From assembly GCA_017619755.1 (NCBI GenBank), contig JAFZRU010000055.1:1-64000 (forward strand): a DNA stretch of 64,000 nucleotides, in the 5' to 3' direction. A program made the position numbers and the translations under genes. Each line of letters begins with the position of its first letter. Within the stretch, counting starts at the first letter, position 1. Source of the stretch: Prevotella sp. (GTDB lineage Bacteria > Bacteroidota > Bacteroidia > Bacteroidales > Bacteroidaceae). This document shows, piece by piece, positions 26,657 to 34,813 of the stretch. The notes under the pieces were generated by a model. The model worked only from the letters and a program-made list of their open reading frames with translations, ran no database searches and was not told where the DNA came from.

Positions 26657-27667
26657 ATGGCAACGGCCCGAAAACATTTTTATCAAGAGATTGACATCAT
26701 CAAGGGTGTAGCCATCCTTTTGGTGCTACTTGCTCATTCAGGAGGTGTGAAATATATTTCCATGGATCAATATGGTTGGTACAACATCTTTACCGGCCTT
26801 TTGCGGGATTTTTCGATGCCCCCGTTTTTCATCATTTCCGGATTTCTGTTTGGCAACTCCGGCAGGAAGCCTTTTTGGCAATCGATGAAAAGTAAAGTGG
26901 ACAGGCTGGTAGTGCCCTATTTTGTCATGTCGTTTATCATATTAGGCGTTCGGCTGCTTGCGCCAGCATTATTCAACCGACCCACCGGCAACTTAGGTGT
27001 TGCCCTCATCCTGATTTTTTTCTATGGTTACTGGTACTGGTTCATATACACCTTGTTCATACTCCATGTAGTCTTCACCCTCGCAAGGCCCAAGCTGACG
27101 CCGCGAATAGCCGTCGTTTTGATGGTGGTGCTTTTAGTAATTAGGGAAATGCACCTGGCACATATCGGCTTTCTCAAGATACACCAGGCTATTTACTTTG
27201 GCTTTTTCTTCCTCTTGGGCTACATCATACACACCCATTACGCCCGCCTGAAGAAATGGCTTGCCCATCCTTACACCATCATCATCCTTTCGTTGGTCTA
27301 TGTCTTGGGATGCTATTATTGCCTCACAGACCACATAGGCTCGTTGTTATATTATTGGCTCATGCCCGTTTGCTTCAGCCTGGCCATTTGGGGTGTTTGC
27401 ATCCGTTTGGTACCATTCACCCACCTCAACAAGGCATTTTCCTATTGCGGCAAATACTCATTGCAGTTCTATCTCTTCAACGGCTTCACATTGGGTGTTT
27501 CCCGGGAAATCTTCGTCAGGGTCTTGCACGTTTATCACCCAAAACTACTGATGGCGCTGGTATTTGTCAGCACCTTGATGTTATCCGTGGCCATAGTGGA
27601 AACCATACGGAGAATGCCAAAGGTGAAATACTTTTTTGGCTTCGGCAAGCCATCAAAAAACCCATAA
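26657..27667 (+). CDS. Acyltransferase-3 family membrane protein, cassette 1
   Basis: This 336-residue protein has about ten hydrophobic segments. It opens with EIDIIKGVAILLVLLAHSGG, the start typical of the acyltransferase-3 (OafA/WecH/ExoZ-like) family, with the conserved H in LLAHS and a following MPPFFIISGFLFG. These enzymes O-acylate surface sugars. It lies 9 bases after the SGNH gene and ends the plus-strand cassette. Having both an MBOAT/SGNH pair and an acyltransferase-3 suggests two modifications, or a shared one. Confidence 0.82.
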   Translation: MATARKHFYQEIDIIKGVAILLVLLAHSGGVKYISMDQYGWYNIFTGLLRDFSMPPFFIISGFLFGNSGRKPFWQSMKSKVDRLVVPYFVMSFIILGVRLLAPALFNRPTGNLGVALILIFFYGYWYWFIYTLFILHVVFTLARPKLTPRIAVVLMVVLLVIREMHLAHIGFLKIHQAIYFGFFFLLGYIIHTHYARLKKWLAHPYTIIILSLVYVLGCYYCLTDHIGSLLYYWLMPVCFSLAIWGVCIRLVPFTHLNKAFSYCGKYSLQFYLFNGFTLGVSREIFVRVLHVYHPKLLMALVFVSTLMLSVAIVETIRRMPKVKYFFGFGKPSKNP

Positions 27668-27680
27668 ACATTTAAATGTT
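27667..27680. repeat. 14-bp perfect palindrome between convergent genes
   Basis: AACATTTAAATGTT begins at the last base of the acyltransferase gene. No T-tract follows, so a terminator role is doubtful. Confidence 0.4.
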
Positions 27681-27720
27681 CCTACCTTGCAACCAGCCCA
27701 AGGTGATGGATGCTCATATC

Positions 27721-28425
27721 TCACCTATCATCTGCCACAGGTTTCTTGTAGTGATAAGCACCTATGTATTTCCATGAAGCAGGGATGATGCGATTTAACA
27801 GCTTGTCCATCGTGCTGAGGACATGCCTTACCTTGGCATTACGACAAAAGCAACCAAGAAAACCAAAATATTTCTCATCCATCATCTCCATATCGGAAAA
27901 AAGCGCATGGATGCTATTCCGATCTTGGTAAACCCATGTAAATTCATTCGACTTTCTTAACAACTGATGGATTTTGGTGGCTTTCAAATTCTCGGAAAAG
28001 AACAAGATGCCCCCAGGCTTCAAAACCTTCTTGATGTTTTCGGACATTAACCGACCGCTATTGGCATCACCATGGGCTTCTACCGACCCTATGACCGATT
28101 TGAACACAACGATGTCAAAATAATTCTTATATTTGTCAGGAATGGCCGTAACATTCATCTGTTCGTACCTGACTTTGTCAGAAACGCCATATCTATGGTG
28201 AAGCACAATGGCTTTGGGTGAAGGAGGAAGTTTGTCTGTACACAATATTTCCGCCCCCCCTACCAAGGCACAATACAAGGAAAGGCCTCCATTTCGACCG
28301 CCAATGTCCAAAATGCGCTTCCCCTTGAAATCCACATTGGAATGGTTGATGAAATCGATAAAATTCCACCAGTTTTCCACATCCCATTCTACAATATCCT
28401 TTCTCGTATCTTTAGTAAATACCAT
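27721..28425 (-). CDS. Class I SAM-dependent methyltransferase
   Basis: This 234-residue methyltransferase has the SAM-binding motif I as KRILDIGGRNGGLSLYCAL (about residues 36-54), an acidic residue ending strand 2 (ILCTDK), and a post-II/III region FDIVVFKSVIGSV and VLKPGGILFFSEN. There is no signal peptide, so it acts in the cytosol, perhaps on a nucleotide sugar or lipid-linked intermediate. It has its own strong promoter and sits between the ends of the two acylation cassettes. The substrate is unknown. Confidence 0.82.
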   Translation of the reverse strand: MVFTKDTRKDIVEWDVENWWNFIDFINHSNVDFKGKRILDIGGRNGGLSLYCALVGGAEILCTDKLPPSPKAIVLHHRYGVSDKVRYEQMNVTAIPDKYKNYFDIVVFKSVIGSVEAHGDANSGRLMSENIKKVLKPGGILFFSENLKATKIHQLLRKSNEFTWVYQDRNSIHALFSDMEMMDEKYFGFLGCFCRNAKVRHVLSTMDKLLNRIIPASWKYIGAYHYKKPVADDR

Positions 28426-28444
28426 ATTACCTGTAATTATCGTG

Positions 28445-28476
28445 CAAAAATACTCTTTTTTTTGTAAATCCCAAAA
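28445..28476 (-). promoter_or_regulatory. Promoter of the methyltransferase gene
   Basis: On the minus strand TTTTG (28476-28472), exactly 19 bases, then TATTTTTG (28452-28445): a full TTTG-N19-TAnnTTTG promoter 20 bases upstream of the methyltransferase ATG. Confidence 0.75.
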
Positions 28477-28520
28477 TGATGAGACATTTTATCCTACTCT
28501 AATGCGTATGAGATGTCGCA

Positions 28521-29435
28521 TCACGAGTCCTTAGATTCAACATACGCTTTAACATCATGTGCAAATATAGCTGAATATATTCTGGCTCCTTCGTCCCATA
28601 AATGGGCTTTGTCCCTGAAATACTCAGGGTGGTCAAAGAAAAGCCCGGCAGAATGATAGTCTATGAACGGGATATTGTTCTGCTTGGCCATGGATTTTAT
28701 TACATCATAGCAATCAGAGTCTATCTTGGCATACATTGGAGAAATCATAAACAACAATTTCACATTATTATTATGACAAAGGTTGATGAAACGTTGAACA
28801 TACTCCAATTTCAGACTATCCACCTTTGCCGGTGTACGCTTATGAACCAATGAGTGAGGATGATGGGCAGGTTTGGGATTGGGGATGTAACCATTATCGC
28901 CTCCTTCATTCCTGTCAACAGCAAGCCCCGCAATATTTGACGCCGCTTTTGCATTGTATCGATATAAATGTGACAAATTGTATTGCCAGTATTTACCAGC
29001 TAATCGAAAAATGGAATCCGCATTTTCATTGCGTCCGAAATAGGGAGCGAAGAAAGATACTGTGGCAAAAGGGTCTTTTTGCTGAGCAAAGTCACTTGTC
29101 ATCACTTCAAGACATATTACTTTTGGTTTGTGAATGGACAGAATATGATTCAGTATGAAGTAATGCGCATAGATGTTGTCAGATGCATCAATGCCTCCAT
29201 TATACACACTGACGCCAAGCGTGTCGCTGATGATTGACGGAACATAATGCGAATTGCAACGCGAGGTGCCCATCAACACCATATCTTCATGAACATCGTT
29301 CACAAGGTATTTTATTTTTGGCCCAGAGACATCATGGGTGTGCTGATTCACCCACCACATCACCATCCCGCCGAGACGGTCAACGGCGAAGAGACCAACA
29401 AGTACGAACAGAATGCTTGTCAACAACTTTTTCAT
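28521..29435 (-). CDS. SGNH-type periplasmic partner of the MBOAT acyltransferase, cassette 2
   Basis: This 304-residue counterpart of the 25.7 kb protein has an N-terminal anchor (MKKLLTSILFVLVGLFAVD), a nucleophile block GTSR at residues 56-59 and D275/H278 in DKAHLWDEG. Residue numbers of the catalytic motifs nearly coincide with those of the cassette-1 protein, showing the two are homologous. It follows the cassette-2 MBOAT gene by 12 bases. Confidence 0.75.
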   Translation of the reverse strand: MKKLLTSILFVLVGLFAVDRLGGMVMWWVNQHTHDVSGPKIKYLVNDVHEDMVLMGTSRCNSHYVPSIISDTLGVSVYNGGIDASDNIYAHYFILNHILSIHKPKVICLEVMTSDFAQQKDPFATVSFFAPYFGRNENADSIFRLAGKYWQYNLSHLYRYNAKAASNIAGLAVDRNEGGDNGYIPNPKPAHHPHSLVHKRTPAKVDSLKLEYVQRFINLCHNNNVKLLFMISPMYAKIDSDCYDVIKSMAKQNNIPFIDYHSAGLFFDHPEYFRDKAHLWDEGARIYSAIFAHDVKAYVESKDS

Positions 29436-29447
29436 ATCTTCTGTACT

Positions 29448-30857
29448 TTAAAACTGAAAATAAATAAATTGGTCACCACCCAACACCCCGAAAAGGATGA
29501 TGTAGGCTATCATCATGACAAGATAGACGTGCCGGACAATCCAAGAATTTGATTCTGCAATGTGTGTCTTCCACTGGTATTCATCTGCAAATTCTTTGAT
29601 TAACAATACAGTCATAGCCAACATAATAGCGATAAAACTGGCATAGTCAAGATATGGTGCGCCTGGATTTGTAAAGATGCCGGCAACTACTGTCATGGCA
29701 TCCGACAAATTGTTTGCTCTAAACATAATCCATGCAAAGCAGATGATGACGAAAGTAACAGCCCAATGAAAAAATTTCCTCATGCCTGAAAAACGACGCT
29801 TACTAAAACCAAGCGCCTTCTCGATGCAGAGTAGCACTCCATGCAAACTACCCCAACAAAGAAAAGTCCAGTTAGCTCCGTGCCAGATACCGCTAACCAC
29901 AAATGTAACAAAAAGGTTGAAATAGTTGCGCATGCGACCTACCCGGTTCCCACCAAGCGGGATATAAACGTAGTCCTTGAACCAAGTGGAAAGTGATATG
30001 TGCCAACGATGCCAAAACTCGCCCACGGTGCATGCGAAATAAGGTCGACGGAAATTCTCCATTAAACGAAAGCCCAACACACGTGCCACACCAATGGCTA
30101 TGAGCGAATAACCTGCAAAATCACCATATATTTGAAAAGGGAAAAGCAAAGATGCAACTAAATAAGAGCCGCCATTGTGTTTATCCACATTATTGAAAAT
30201 GGCGTCAACGTATAGCCCGCAACGGTCGGCTAAAACCAATTTCATAAAGTAGCCCCACAACATCAGTCGCACGCCGGACATCACCGCCTCGTAGTCAAAG
30301 CGATGCTCTTGTTTGAACTGTGGAAGGAGATTGTTGGAACGTTCTATAGGGCCTGCCACCAACTGTGGAAAGAAAGACACAAACAAAGCGTATGTGAAAA
30401 AGTCACGCTCCACCTTTGTTGTGCCACGATAAACATCAATGGAATAGCCCAATGCCTGAAATGTGTAGAACGAGATGCCCACTGGCAAAAGCAAGCCAAA
30501 ATCCGGCATGTTTATTCCCAAACCAAAAGATTGAAAGGCCGCCTCTATATTCGACGAAAGAAAATTATAATACTTAAACAAAAAAAGAATGGCGAGATTC
30601 AACACCAGACTGCTTACAAGGCACATTTTTTTCTTTCGCTTTTCCGCAAAGTGTCCGATGCCAAGAGCTGAGAGATAAGTCACAGCAGTACTTGTCAACA
30701 GCAACAGCGCGTATGCTGGTTTCCAGTTCATATAGAAATAATAACTGGCAACAAGCAGCATCATATTTCTTGTCCTTATCTGTCTGGAAGGAATGAAAAA
30801 ATATAATGTACACACTATTGGAAAGAACAATAGGAACGCGATGGAATTAAACAACAT
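29448..30857 (-). CDS. MBOAT family O-acyltransferase (AlgI-like), cassette 2
   Basis: This 469-residue MBOAT protein is clearly paralogous to the one at 24.3 kb: LLVASYYFYMNWKPAYALLLL, YADFAGYS-like YGDFAGYSLIAIG, ENFRRPYFACTVGEFWHRWHISLSTW, YIPLGGNR and SGIWHGANWTF are shared almost residue for residue. All conserved histidines are present, so it should be active. It is transcribed on the minus strand in the order acyltransferase-3, MBOAT, SGNH, a different order from cassette 1. Confidence 0.9.
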   Translation of the reverse strand: MLFNSIAFLLFFPIVCTLYFFIPSRQIRTRNMMLLVASYYFYMNWKPAYALLLLTSTAVTYLSALGIGHFAEKRKKKMCLVSSLVLNLAILFLFKYYNFLSSNIEAAFQSFGLGINMPDFGLLLPVGISFYTFQALGYSIDVYRGTTKVERDFFTYALFVSFFPQLVAGPIERSNNLLPQFKQEHRFDYEAVMSGVRLMLWGYFMKLVLADRCGLYVDAIFNNVDKHNGGSYLVASLLFPFQIYGDFAGYSLIAIGVARVLGFRLMENFRRPYFACTVGEFWHRWHISLSTWFKDYVYIPLGGNRVGRMRNYFNLFVTFVVSGIWHGANWTFLCWGSLHGVLLCIEKALGFSKRRFSGMRKFFHWAVTFVIICFAWIMFRANNLSDAMTVVAGIFTNPGAPYLDYASFIAIMLAMTVLLIKEFADEYQWKTHIAESNSWIVRHVYLVMMIAYIILFGVLGGDQFIYFQF

Positions 30858-30903
30858 ATATCTTATAGTTTTGCTTTTTTGTATATGGATGAACTGCTTG
30901 TAT

Positions 30904-31869
30904 TCATATTTTCACCATCTTAGTCCAGTCGTAGGGCTTGTCGGAGAATGTCTGAAGGATAAAGCGTGCCAGGCATCGTGTCAGATAGGCCAAAGCCAGC
31001 GCTTCAGCGAAGACAATCAAAATGTTGAGAGGAAAGAGATGGTTGAGTTTTGTAGTAATCACGCTGAATTGTATCAGGTAGATTTCCAAACACAACCCAC
31101 CCACAAACCGTATGATGGATTGGGCGAAGGGATGACGGTAAATGCTCGCCGCCCATTTGGAGCGAAACACCTTATAAAAATAATAGATTGTTCCAAGAGC
31201 GGGGAAATAACAGAAAAACTGCAACATCGTGGGTTGGTCATTCCTCATGCTGAAATAGATAATGAGGTAGTAAGCCACGATGCATAGCATCAGCATCAGC
31301 GCATCGACAACAGGCCGAATTTTAATCTTATCAACAGATAACCCTGTCATTGCTCCCATGAGCATGAAGAGGAAGAAAGGTATCCGCTGAAAAGGATCGG
31401 TGAACATGAAAAAACCTGGCTGATGATACGCATGGAGAAAACATACTGCCACAAGGACGGGCCATAGAATGGCCACCCATTTAAGTCGGTTTTTCAGGTA
31501 ACTGCCGATGAAGAAAATGATGACATAATAGACCATGATGCACTGCACGAACCATCCACAACCGGTAAAGATGACCGTGACGATGTCGCGATGATTGTGG
31601 AAAAACGCCCCGTCAATGATGGCAAATGCAAACACCGTGGGGTAAATACGAATGATACGCCGCTTATACCATTCGGGAAAATGCCTGACACCCTCCATCG
31701 GTTTGAGCAGCAATGTAAAACCAGAACAGAAAAAAAACAAGCCCACACCAATCATCCCGCCAGTAGCCATAAAGCCCATGGAACCATAAAGATGCTCCAG
31801 ATGTGAGTTGAAAACAAACAATACAGCCATCACTTTTAGCCAATCGATGCTGATGTCTCTGCCTTTCAT
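30904..31869 (-). CDS. Acyltransferase-3 family membrane protein, cassette 2
   Basis: This 321-residue polytopic protein opens MKGRDISIDWLKVMAVLFVFNSHLEHL, an acyltransferase-3 start with the conserved H in NSHLE. About ten hydrophobic segments follow. Similarity to the 26.7 kb protein is at family level only. Its ATG overlaps the stop of the 54-codon Rossmann-like ORF upstream (ATGA), implying coupled translation. Confidence 0.78.
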   Translation of the reverse strand: MKGRDISIDWLKVMAVLFVFNSHLEHLYGSMGFMATGGMIGVGLFFFCSGFTLLLKPMEGVRHFPEWYKRRIIRIYPTVFAFAIIDGAFFHNHRDIVTVIFTGCGWFVQCIMVYYVIIFFIGSYLKNRLKWVAILWPVLVAVCFLHAYHQPGFFMFTDPFQRIPFFLFMLMGAMTGLSVDKIKIRPVVDALMLMLCIVAYYLIIYFSMRNDQPTMLQFFCYFPALGTIYYFYKVFRSKWAASIYRHPFAQSIIRFVGGLCLEIYLIQFSVITTKLNHLFPLNILIVFAEALALAYLTRCLARFILQTFSDKPYDWTKMVKI

Positions 31870-32030
31870 AAAATGATGAGGTTTTGAGAAAGACCTTTTC
31901 CTTGATTATCCCCCAAAAAAACATTACACTTCGACGTGGTCCTCAAAATGGCCACTTCGTGCGATTTCTCATATATCTTGGCAGCATATATCAAGATAGA
32001 ATTGCCACTCCCAATAACAGTAATTCTCAT
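31866..32030 (-). pseudogene. 54-residue Rossmann-fold N-terminal fragment
   Basis: This small ORF begins MRITVIGSGNSILIYAAKI and goes on to HEVAIL. It therefore has the GxGN nucleotide-binding turn and the strand-helix-strand spacing of the start of an NAD(P)-binding enzyme, similar to opine/octopine-type dehydrogenases. After about 40 residues the similarity to any fold ends, and a stop overlaps the next ATG (ATGA). It is too short to be a working dehydrogenase. It is most likely the stump of a gene whose rest was deleted when the acyltransferase gene became adjacent, although translation for coupling may be kept. Confidence 0.6.
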
Positions 32031-32093
32031 ATTATTTGTTGAAAATTGTGAATCAATTTGTCACGTTTGCTCTAACTGCGCGGTTCAAGGTTG

Positions 32094-32126
32094 CAAAAAT
32101 ACCTATTTCATCTGACTTCCCCAAAA
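32094..32126 (-). promoter_or_regulatory. Promoter of acylation cassette 2
   Basis: On the minus strand TTTTG (32126-32122), a 20-base spacer and TATTTTTG (32101-32094) form a promoter facing the Rossmann fragment and the three acylation genes. It lies back to back with the duplicated element that drives the polymerase side. Confidence 0.65.
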
Positions 32127-32187
32127 AAAGTCGCAAAAAGATGGTATGGCAATAAAACAAACAAGCAAAATTTGAATTTTTGGTTTT

Positions 32188-32295
32188 TATTGCGCTCGTT
32201 TTGCACTATCTTTTGATAAGATAGGCGGCTACTCGGCAATAAAAATAAAAAAATGCTTATTTATTTTGTATTGCGCTCGTTTTGCACTATCTTTG
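32188..32295 (+). promoter_or_regulatory. Tandemly duplicated promoter element upstream of the polymerase gene
   Basis: A 26-base block, TATTGCGCTCGTTTTGCACT plus ATCTTT, occurs at 32188-32213 and 32269-32294. The right copy is a perfect promoter: TTTTG (32264-32268), 19 bases, TATCTTTG (32288-32295). The left copy has drifted: its -7 box reads TATCTTTT and its -33 lacks the G. A stem TATCTT/AAGATA lies directly after the left copy. An A-rich arm, GCAATAAAAATAAAAAAA, precedes the right copy and pairs imperfectly with its T-rich side. With the fragment and promoter on the other strand this covers the long gap 31870-32350. Confidence 0.7.
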
Positions 32296-32350
32296 CACCC
32301 GAAAATGCAAAATAGTAGTCGATTGTAAATACTGCGAGAGTTGGAATTGA

Positions 32351-32557
32351 ATGACCCCATCCGTCTTTGTTGGACTCCCAACAGGCTGGAAACCAAATAA
32401 TTGGTATGAAAACTATTTCCTTCTCTCCAATGCGGTTATGGCATTTGGCACAATGATATGTTACTCTTCGCCCATCAAAGATGTGCGAAGGAGACAGATT
32501 GTGTATAATGTCATAGACCGTATTCCCCGGCTGCTATCATCAAATCCATCCCACTAA
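32351..32557 (+). CDS. Small hypothetical protein coupled to the polymerase gene
   Basis: This 68-residue ORF starts about 50 bases after the duplicated promoter, and its TAA overlaps the polymerase ATG (TAATG). It contains GLPTGWKPNNWYENY and a short hydrophobic piece (AVMAFGTMICY), and ends basic. I do not recognise it. The position argues for translation, either as a true small protein or as the tail of a lost gene used to couple translation of the polymerase. Confidence 0.4.
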   Translation: MTPSVFVGLPTGWKPNNWYENYFLLSNAVMAFGTMICYSSPIKDVRRRQIVYNVIDRIPRLLSSNPSH

Positions 32558-33759
32558 TGCTCAAACAATACGACCATCGGGAAAAGGCGATAATCATTGC
32601 CACCTTCCTACTATATTGTTCCTTCGTCATCTTAGACAACACCTCGTATGGAGCCTCTTTCATGCTTGGCTTGGCTATTTTTGTCATAGGCATATCCAAC
32701 TTACATTTCAAATTCACTCCATACCTTTTGTTCACATTGCAATTTTGCTTGTATTGCTATGCCACCACTTTCTGGGCTCTTAACGGCCGTATGACTATTA
32801 CGATGGGCAATACCATCTTGCAAACCATTATAGTGATGAGCGTGTTTTACACTGCCTTTTCACCGATGAAAGACAACATTAACACGCTGATTAAAATCAT
32901 CATGTTCGCAGGATACACCGTCGTGGTATACACCTATTTTTTTTACGGATTTGGAAGTATTTTGTCCCTTTCTTCGGATTCCAGTCGCATTGGCAATACC
33001 TATAACAATGTGAACGTTATCGGGATGTTGGCAGCCTTAACTGTTATTATCCACTTTTACCTCCACCTTTTCGAGAAAAAGCGTAAAGACATTTTCTTTG
33101 TCATACCAGCAATTATCATCGTCGGTGCCACTGAGAGCCGAAAGGCCATCTTCATGGTGGTTGTCGGCGTCTTCCTGCTCTTCTTTTTCAAAGCTCGTTT
33201 AGGACCACGCCACAACATGCTTCCCATCATCAAGTTTCTCGCAGCAGGTGTCGTCATTGCCATCTTGGTGGAGTCACTGGCACATACAGGATTGTTCTCA
33301 GGTGCCAGCGAGCGCGTACAGGGGTTGATTGCGTCTATTACCGGCGAGGGCGAAGTGGACTCCTCCACCTCCCTTCGTGAATATTACCGTCAAGTGGGAT
33401 GGGACCAATTTTTGAAAACCCCCGTCGCGGGCATCGGCATCAACAACAGCTCTGTGCTGCTGTCCATGGTAGGTAGCGACCACATCACTTATCTACACTG
33501 CAACTATGCCGAATTGGCTGCATGTGGTGGCCTCTTAGGCCTCATTTCCTATTACTCCATCCACGTTTACTTGATGGTGAACGAGTTGAAATACATCAAG
33601 ATAGACAAGTCTGCCATTTTTTTTGTCATTTGGCTTTTCCTGATGCTGACAACCGATTGGGGCGCTGTCTCCTATTACACCAAGCGTAACTATTTCAGCC
33701 TGATGGTGTTCTTCCTCCACGTACAGCAAATGCGACAGCGCCATCCCCACATCAGATGA
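32557..33759 (+). CDS. wzy: Wzy-like polysaccharide polymerase (O-antigen ligase/polymerase family)
   Basis: This 400-residue membrane protein has about eleven hydrophobic segments and a large periplasmic loop (about residues 240-310) holding the short motif TSLREYYRQVGWDQFLKTPVAGIG-like region split as in the O-antigen ligase family, including G-I-G-x-N near the following helix. Such proteins join repeat units on undecaprenyl diphosphate outside the inner membrane. With one Wzx flippase and no ABC exporter in the locus, a Wzy polymerase role is the natural reading. Its stop overlaps the next ATG by ATGA. Confidence 0.78.
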   Translation: MLKQYDHREKAIIIATFLLYCSFVILDNTSYGASFMLGLAIFVIGISNLHFKFTPYLLFTLQFCLYCYATTFWALNGRMTITMGNTILQTIIVMSVFYTAFSPMKDNINTLIKIIMFAGYTVVVYTYFFYGFGSILSLSSDSSRIGNTYNNVNVIGMLAALTVIIHFYLHLFEKKRKDIFFVIPAIIIVGATESRKAIFMVVVGVFLLFFFKARLGPRHNMLPIIKFLAAGVVIAILVESLAHTGLFSGASERVQGLIASITGEGEVDSSTSLREYYRQVGWDQFLKTPVAGIGINNSSVLLSMVGSDHITYLHCNYAELAACGGLLGLISYYSIHVYLMVNELKYIKIDKSAIFFVIWLFLMLTTDWGAVSYYTKRNYFSLMVFFLHVQQMRQRHPHIR

Positions 33760-34811
33760 CTTACCATTTCTTACTGCCCGACCTTGGCGTGGGTGGTGCG
33801 GAGCGTGTATGCTTCCGCCTGGCCCACATTCTCAAGGAGGCGGGCGAGGATGTGCGCTTTGTCTGCCTCTGTGGCGATGGCGAAGATTCTCACAACTGGC
33901 TTTCCGGCGAGTTCAAAGTGTCGATACTAAGATGTTCACGCGTCTTCGCCTCCTTCCCCCGGCTCCTCCGTTTCCTGAGCCATCATCGAGACACGCTGCT
34001 CTTCTCCACCCATGAGCACGTCTCTATCGTTGCATTGCTCGCAGGCAAACTCTTGAGCATCCCTGTCGTTGTCCGGATGCCGACAATGCCCTCCAACAAG
34101 TTGTACAGCGGACTGACGGGTATGAAATGGCGTTTCATTCATACCATCAACCATTGGTTGCTGCCCCAGGCCAAGGCTATTGTGGCACAAACTGACGAAA
34201 TGCGCAAGCAAGTGGAGGAGCGATACCATCTCCCTAAAGGGAAGGTGGTGACCATCAACAACCCCATAGACCCGGATGACATACGCGCCCGCGCCGCCGG
34301 CACACCCAGCCCCTTTGTGGGTGCCGGACCTCATTTCCTTTCCGTGGGCAACATCTCCCTCCCCAAGGGCGTGGACACCCTGGTGGAGGCATTCCATCAA
34401 GTGAGGCATCAACTGCCTGAGGCACGTCTCACCATCGTGGGTCGCAACGACAGCGCCTATGCCCGCAACCTGTTAGGGAAGCTCAACATTGACGAAAGCA
34501 TCAACCTTGTCGGTTTTCAAAGCAACCCCTACCCTTTTATGAAGTATTGCGACGTTTTCGTCCTTTCTTCAAGGATGGAAGGCTTTCCCAATGTGCTGTT
34601 GGAAGCAATGTGCTTCGACAAGCCAATAGCAAGCACTACCTGCGTACCTATCGTCAAGGAGTTGGTGAAGCCCGGTGTCAACGGATATTATTGCAACATC
34701 GAGGCTCCCTCCGAATTGGCTGACTGCATGGTTGAAGCCACCCATCTCACCAACATCCACAACCACTACGACCTGTTCGACAAATCGCGCTTCGTCCAAC
34801 TCTTCCATTAG
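33756..34811 (+). CDS. Glycosyltransferase family 4 protein
   Basis: This 351-residue GT-B glycosyltransferase has the N-terminal acceptor loop GVGGAERVCFRLA and the donor-side EX7E region SSRMEGFPNVLLEAMCFDKP. No membrane segments are present, so it is a cytosolic, membrane-associated enzyme adding one sugar to the lipid-linked repeat unit. It overlaps the polymerase gene by 4 bases and is followed 2 bases later by a second GT4. The sugar cannot be read from the sequence. Confidence 0.88.
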   Translation: MTYHFLLPDLGVGGAERVCFRLAHILKEAGEDVRFVCLCGDGEDSHNWLSGEFKVSILRCSRVFASFPRLLRFLSHHRDTLLFSTHEHVSIVALLAGKLLSIPVVVRMPTMPSNKLYSGLTGMKWRFIHTINHWLLPQAKAIVAQTDEMRKQVEERYHLPKGKVVTINNPIDPDDIRARAAGTPSPFVGAGPHFLSVGNISLPKGVDTLVEAFHQVRHQLPEARLTIVGRNDSAYARNLLGKLNIDESINLVGFQSNPYPFMKYCDVFVLSSRMEGFPNVLLEAMCFDKPIASTTCVPIVKELVKPGVNGYYCNIEAPSELADCMVEATHLTNIHNHYDLFDKSRFVQLFH

Positions 34812-34813
34812 CC

